Origin: SSF14 sp046331245
Lineage (GTDB): Bacteria > Actinomycetota > Acidimicrobiia > Acidimicrobiales > Microtrichaceae
NCBI GenBank assembly: GCA_046331245.1
Contig: JAXLRH010000004.1
Span: 62,001-126,000 of the forward strand
DNA: 64,000 nt
Reading direction: 5' to 3'
Part shown: in pieces, positions 62,576-64,000 of the stretch
Position numbering within the stretch: position 1 is the stretch's first letter
Layout of the letters: each line of letters opens with the position of its first letter
Translations under genes and position numbers: made by a program
Notes under the pieces: model-generated
Databases searched by the model: none
Told to the model about the DNA's origin: nothing
What the model saw: only the letters and a program-made list of their open reading frames with translations

Positions 62576-64000
62576 TCTGCGGCGTGTCCTCGAGCTCGCT
62601 GCTCGTGAGCACCGCGTGCCACCGGCGATCGGTCTTCGGCAGGGTGAACTCGACGGCCTCGTGGTGGGCGTTGATGAGGAGCACGAAGCGGTCTGCGCTG
62701 GTCTCGCCGTCGGCATCCTCGATGTGCCGCCCGTCGATCGACATCGCGAGCGTGTTGGTGGCCGCGTTCACCCAGTCGTCCGCGCCCATCTCCTGCCCGT
62801 CGGGCCGGTAGAGGGTCATCTGCGCGACGCCCCCCTCGGGGCCACGCAGGTAGTTGCGAGGGCGCAGGCCCGGCTGGGCGCGTCGCAGTGCGATGGCGGT
62901 CTTCGTGAACGACAAGAGGTGCTCGTCGGCGTGCTCCCAGTCGTACCAGGACAGCTCGTCGTCGTGGCAGTACGCGTTGTTGTTGCCCTGCTGCGTACGG
63001 CCGATCTCGTCGCCCCCCAGGATCATCGGGACGCCGGCCGACAGCAGGAGCGTGCCGAGCAGGTTGCGGCGCTGCCGGTCGCGCAAGGCGTTGACGTCGG
63101 GGTCGTCGGTCGGACCCTCCACACCGCAGTTCCACGACCGGTTGTCGGTCTCGCCGTCGTTGTTGTCCTCGCCGTTCGCCTCGTTGTGCTTCTCGTTGTA
63201 CGCCGTGAGGTCGGCCAGCGTGAAGCCGTCGTGCGCCGTCACGAAGTTGACGCTGGCGGTGGGGGACCGGCGGTTCGAGGAGTAGATGTCACCGCTGCCG
63301 GTGAGGCGGAGCGCGAGGTCGCCGATGGTGCCGGGCTGCGCACGCCAGAAGTCACGCACGTCGTCGCGATACCGCCCGTTCCACTCCGACCAGCGGGCCG
63401 GGAACCCGCCCACCTGGTAGCCGGCGGTGTCCCACGGTTCGGCGATCATCTTGACGGGCGCGAGCACCGGGTCCTGGTGCACCAGGTCGAGGAACGCGCT
63501 GTGGATGTCGACGTCGCCGGCCTGGCGGGTAAGCGCCGTCGCGAGGTCGAAGCGGAATCCGTCGACGTGCATGTCGGTCACCCAGTAGCGGAGCGAGTCG
63601 AGGATCAACCGCAGCGCCGCCGGATGCCCCACGTTGAGGCTGTTGCCGGTGCCCGTCGTGTCGAAGTAGTGCTCCGGGTCGTCGTCGACGAGGCGGTAGT
63701 ACGCAGGGTTGTCGATGCCCTTCATCGACAGCGTCGGTCCCAGGTGATTCCCCTCCGCCGTGTGGTTGAAGACGACGTCCATGATCACCTCCAGCCCCGC
63801 CGCGTGGAGCGCCTTCACCATCTCCTTGAACTCGACGACCTGGCCTCCGCCGGTGCCGGCCTCGGCGTATCCGCCGTGCGGAGCGAGGAACCCGATGCTG
63901 TTGTATCCCCAGTAGTTGCGCAGACCGCGCTCGAGGAGGTGTGAGTCCTGCACGAACTGGTGCACGGGGAGCAGCTCGACCGCCGTGATGCCGAGGTCGG
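62505..64000 (-). CDS. glgX: Glycogen debranching enzyme GlgX (5'-partial)
   Basis: C-terminal 497 residues; the frame runs on past base 64000, where LGITAVELLPVHQF begins the catalytic barrel. GH13_11 motifs: VIMDVVFNHTAEG, nucleophile Asp in VDGFRFDLATAL, Glu in MIAEPWD, and VTAHDGF. Followed by the typical GEDNNDGETDNRSWNCG and GGDEIGRTQQGNNNAYC. Hydrolyses alpha-1,6 branches of phosphorylase-trimmed glycogen. With TreZ it links glycogen breakdown to trehalose synthesis. Confidence 0.94.
   Translation of the reverse strand, partial: DLGITAVELLPVHQFVQDSHLLERGLRNYWGYNSIGFLAPHGGYAEAGTGGGQVVEFKEMVKALHAAGLEVIMDVVFNHTAEGNHLGPTLSMKGIDNPAYYRLVDDDPEHYFDTTGTGNSLNVGHPAALRLILDSLRYWVTDMHVDGFRFDLATALTRQAGDVDIHSAFLDLVHQDPVLAPVKMIAEPWDTAGYQVGGFPARWSEWNGRYRDDVRDFWRAQPGTIGDLALRLTGSGDIYSSNRRSPTASVNFVTAHDGFTLADLTAYNEKHNEANGEDNNDGETDNRSWNCGVEGPTDDPDVNALRDRQRRNLLGTLLLSAGVPMILGGDEIGRTQQGNNNAYCHDDELSWYDWEHADEHLLSFTKTAIALRRAQPGLRPRNYLRGPEGGVAQMTLYRPDGQEMGADDWVNAATNTLAMSIDGRHIEDADGETSADRFVLLINAHHEAVEFTLPKTDRRWHAVLTSSELEDTPQINEEGTVVLQDRSLLLLQRGERR

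Overview
High-GC actinobacterial chromosome segment. Several traits point to the class Acidimicrobiia (Ilumatobacter-like), though this is inference: secreted proteins with Thr-Thr-Thr/Pro linkers, a DUF3499-type protein, an N-terminal WQAADGKWYP motif, and many acyl-CoA dehydrogenase, SDR and amidohydrolase genes. Genes are densely packed on both strands and most are intact. LEFT CHROMOSOMAL PART (1-38 kb): a hemolysin III fragment, an M50 protease, lipid and xenobiotic catabolism (four acyl-CoA dehydrogenases, two of which look like a heteromeric pair; SDRs; two amidohydrolases; a P450; a nitronate monooxygenase; an alkene/quinone-type reductase coupled to a PLP decarboxylase), an ABC-F ATPase, two Mg2+ transporter types (SLC41/MgtE-like and a P-type ATPase), two DHA2-type MFS exporters each with a TetR regulator and a palindromic operator, an RNB ribonuclease, and an FkbM methyltransferase. 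INTEGRATIVE ELEMENT (about 38.75-53.61 kb): the main accessory region. A tyrosine integrase and an excisionase-like gene lie beside a tRNA-Arg(CCT). The 3' part of this tRNA is repeated 14,814 bp away as a 46-bp direct repeat with a 30-bp identical core, so both element boundaries are visible. The cargo is (i) a fluoride module: fluoride riboswitch, CLC-F-type antiporter and inorganic pyrophosphatase; (ii) an arsenate operon with ATGA/GTGA-type junctions: ArsR-phosphatase fusion, aquaporin, two thioredoxin-type arsenate reductases and thioredoxin reductase, with no arsenite pump; (iii) divergently, an orphan PstS/SphX-like lipoprotein, a PhoB-like regulator with a degenerate receiver, and a pentapeptide-repeat lipoprotein; (iv) an organoarsenical module: a second ArsR with Cys pairs, an ArsI-like C-As lyase and an ArsN1/PAT-like acetyltransferase; (v) a decayed MobF relaxase. 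The element can probably still be excised but cannot transfer itself. RIGHT CHROMOSOMAL PART (53.6-64 kb): tRNA-Arg, a Tat-exported carotenoid-oxygenase-like lipoprotein, an enoyl-CoA hydratase, a small stress-type cluster (hemerythrin, LuxR-type HTH, RsbW-like kinase, tiny membrane protein), a secreted CSLREA/beta-helix protein, and trehalose/glycogen enzymes TreZ and GlgX. HOW THE ELEMENT WORKS (inference): arsenate is reduced by ArsC using electrons from thioredoxin reductase, and arsenite leaves by the aquaporin channel. Trivalent methylarsenicals would be demethylated by ArsI, and ArsN1 would acetylate an arsinothricin-like compound. The antiporter exports fluoride, and the extra pyrophosphatase offsets fluoride inhibition of that enzyme. 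The PstS/regulator pair could sense phosphate or arsenate. The region between the arsenate operon and the PstS gene is a mirror-symmetric double promoter.
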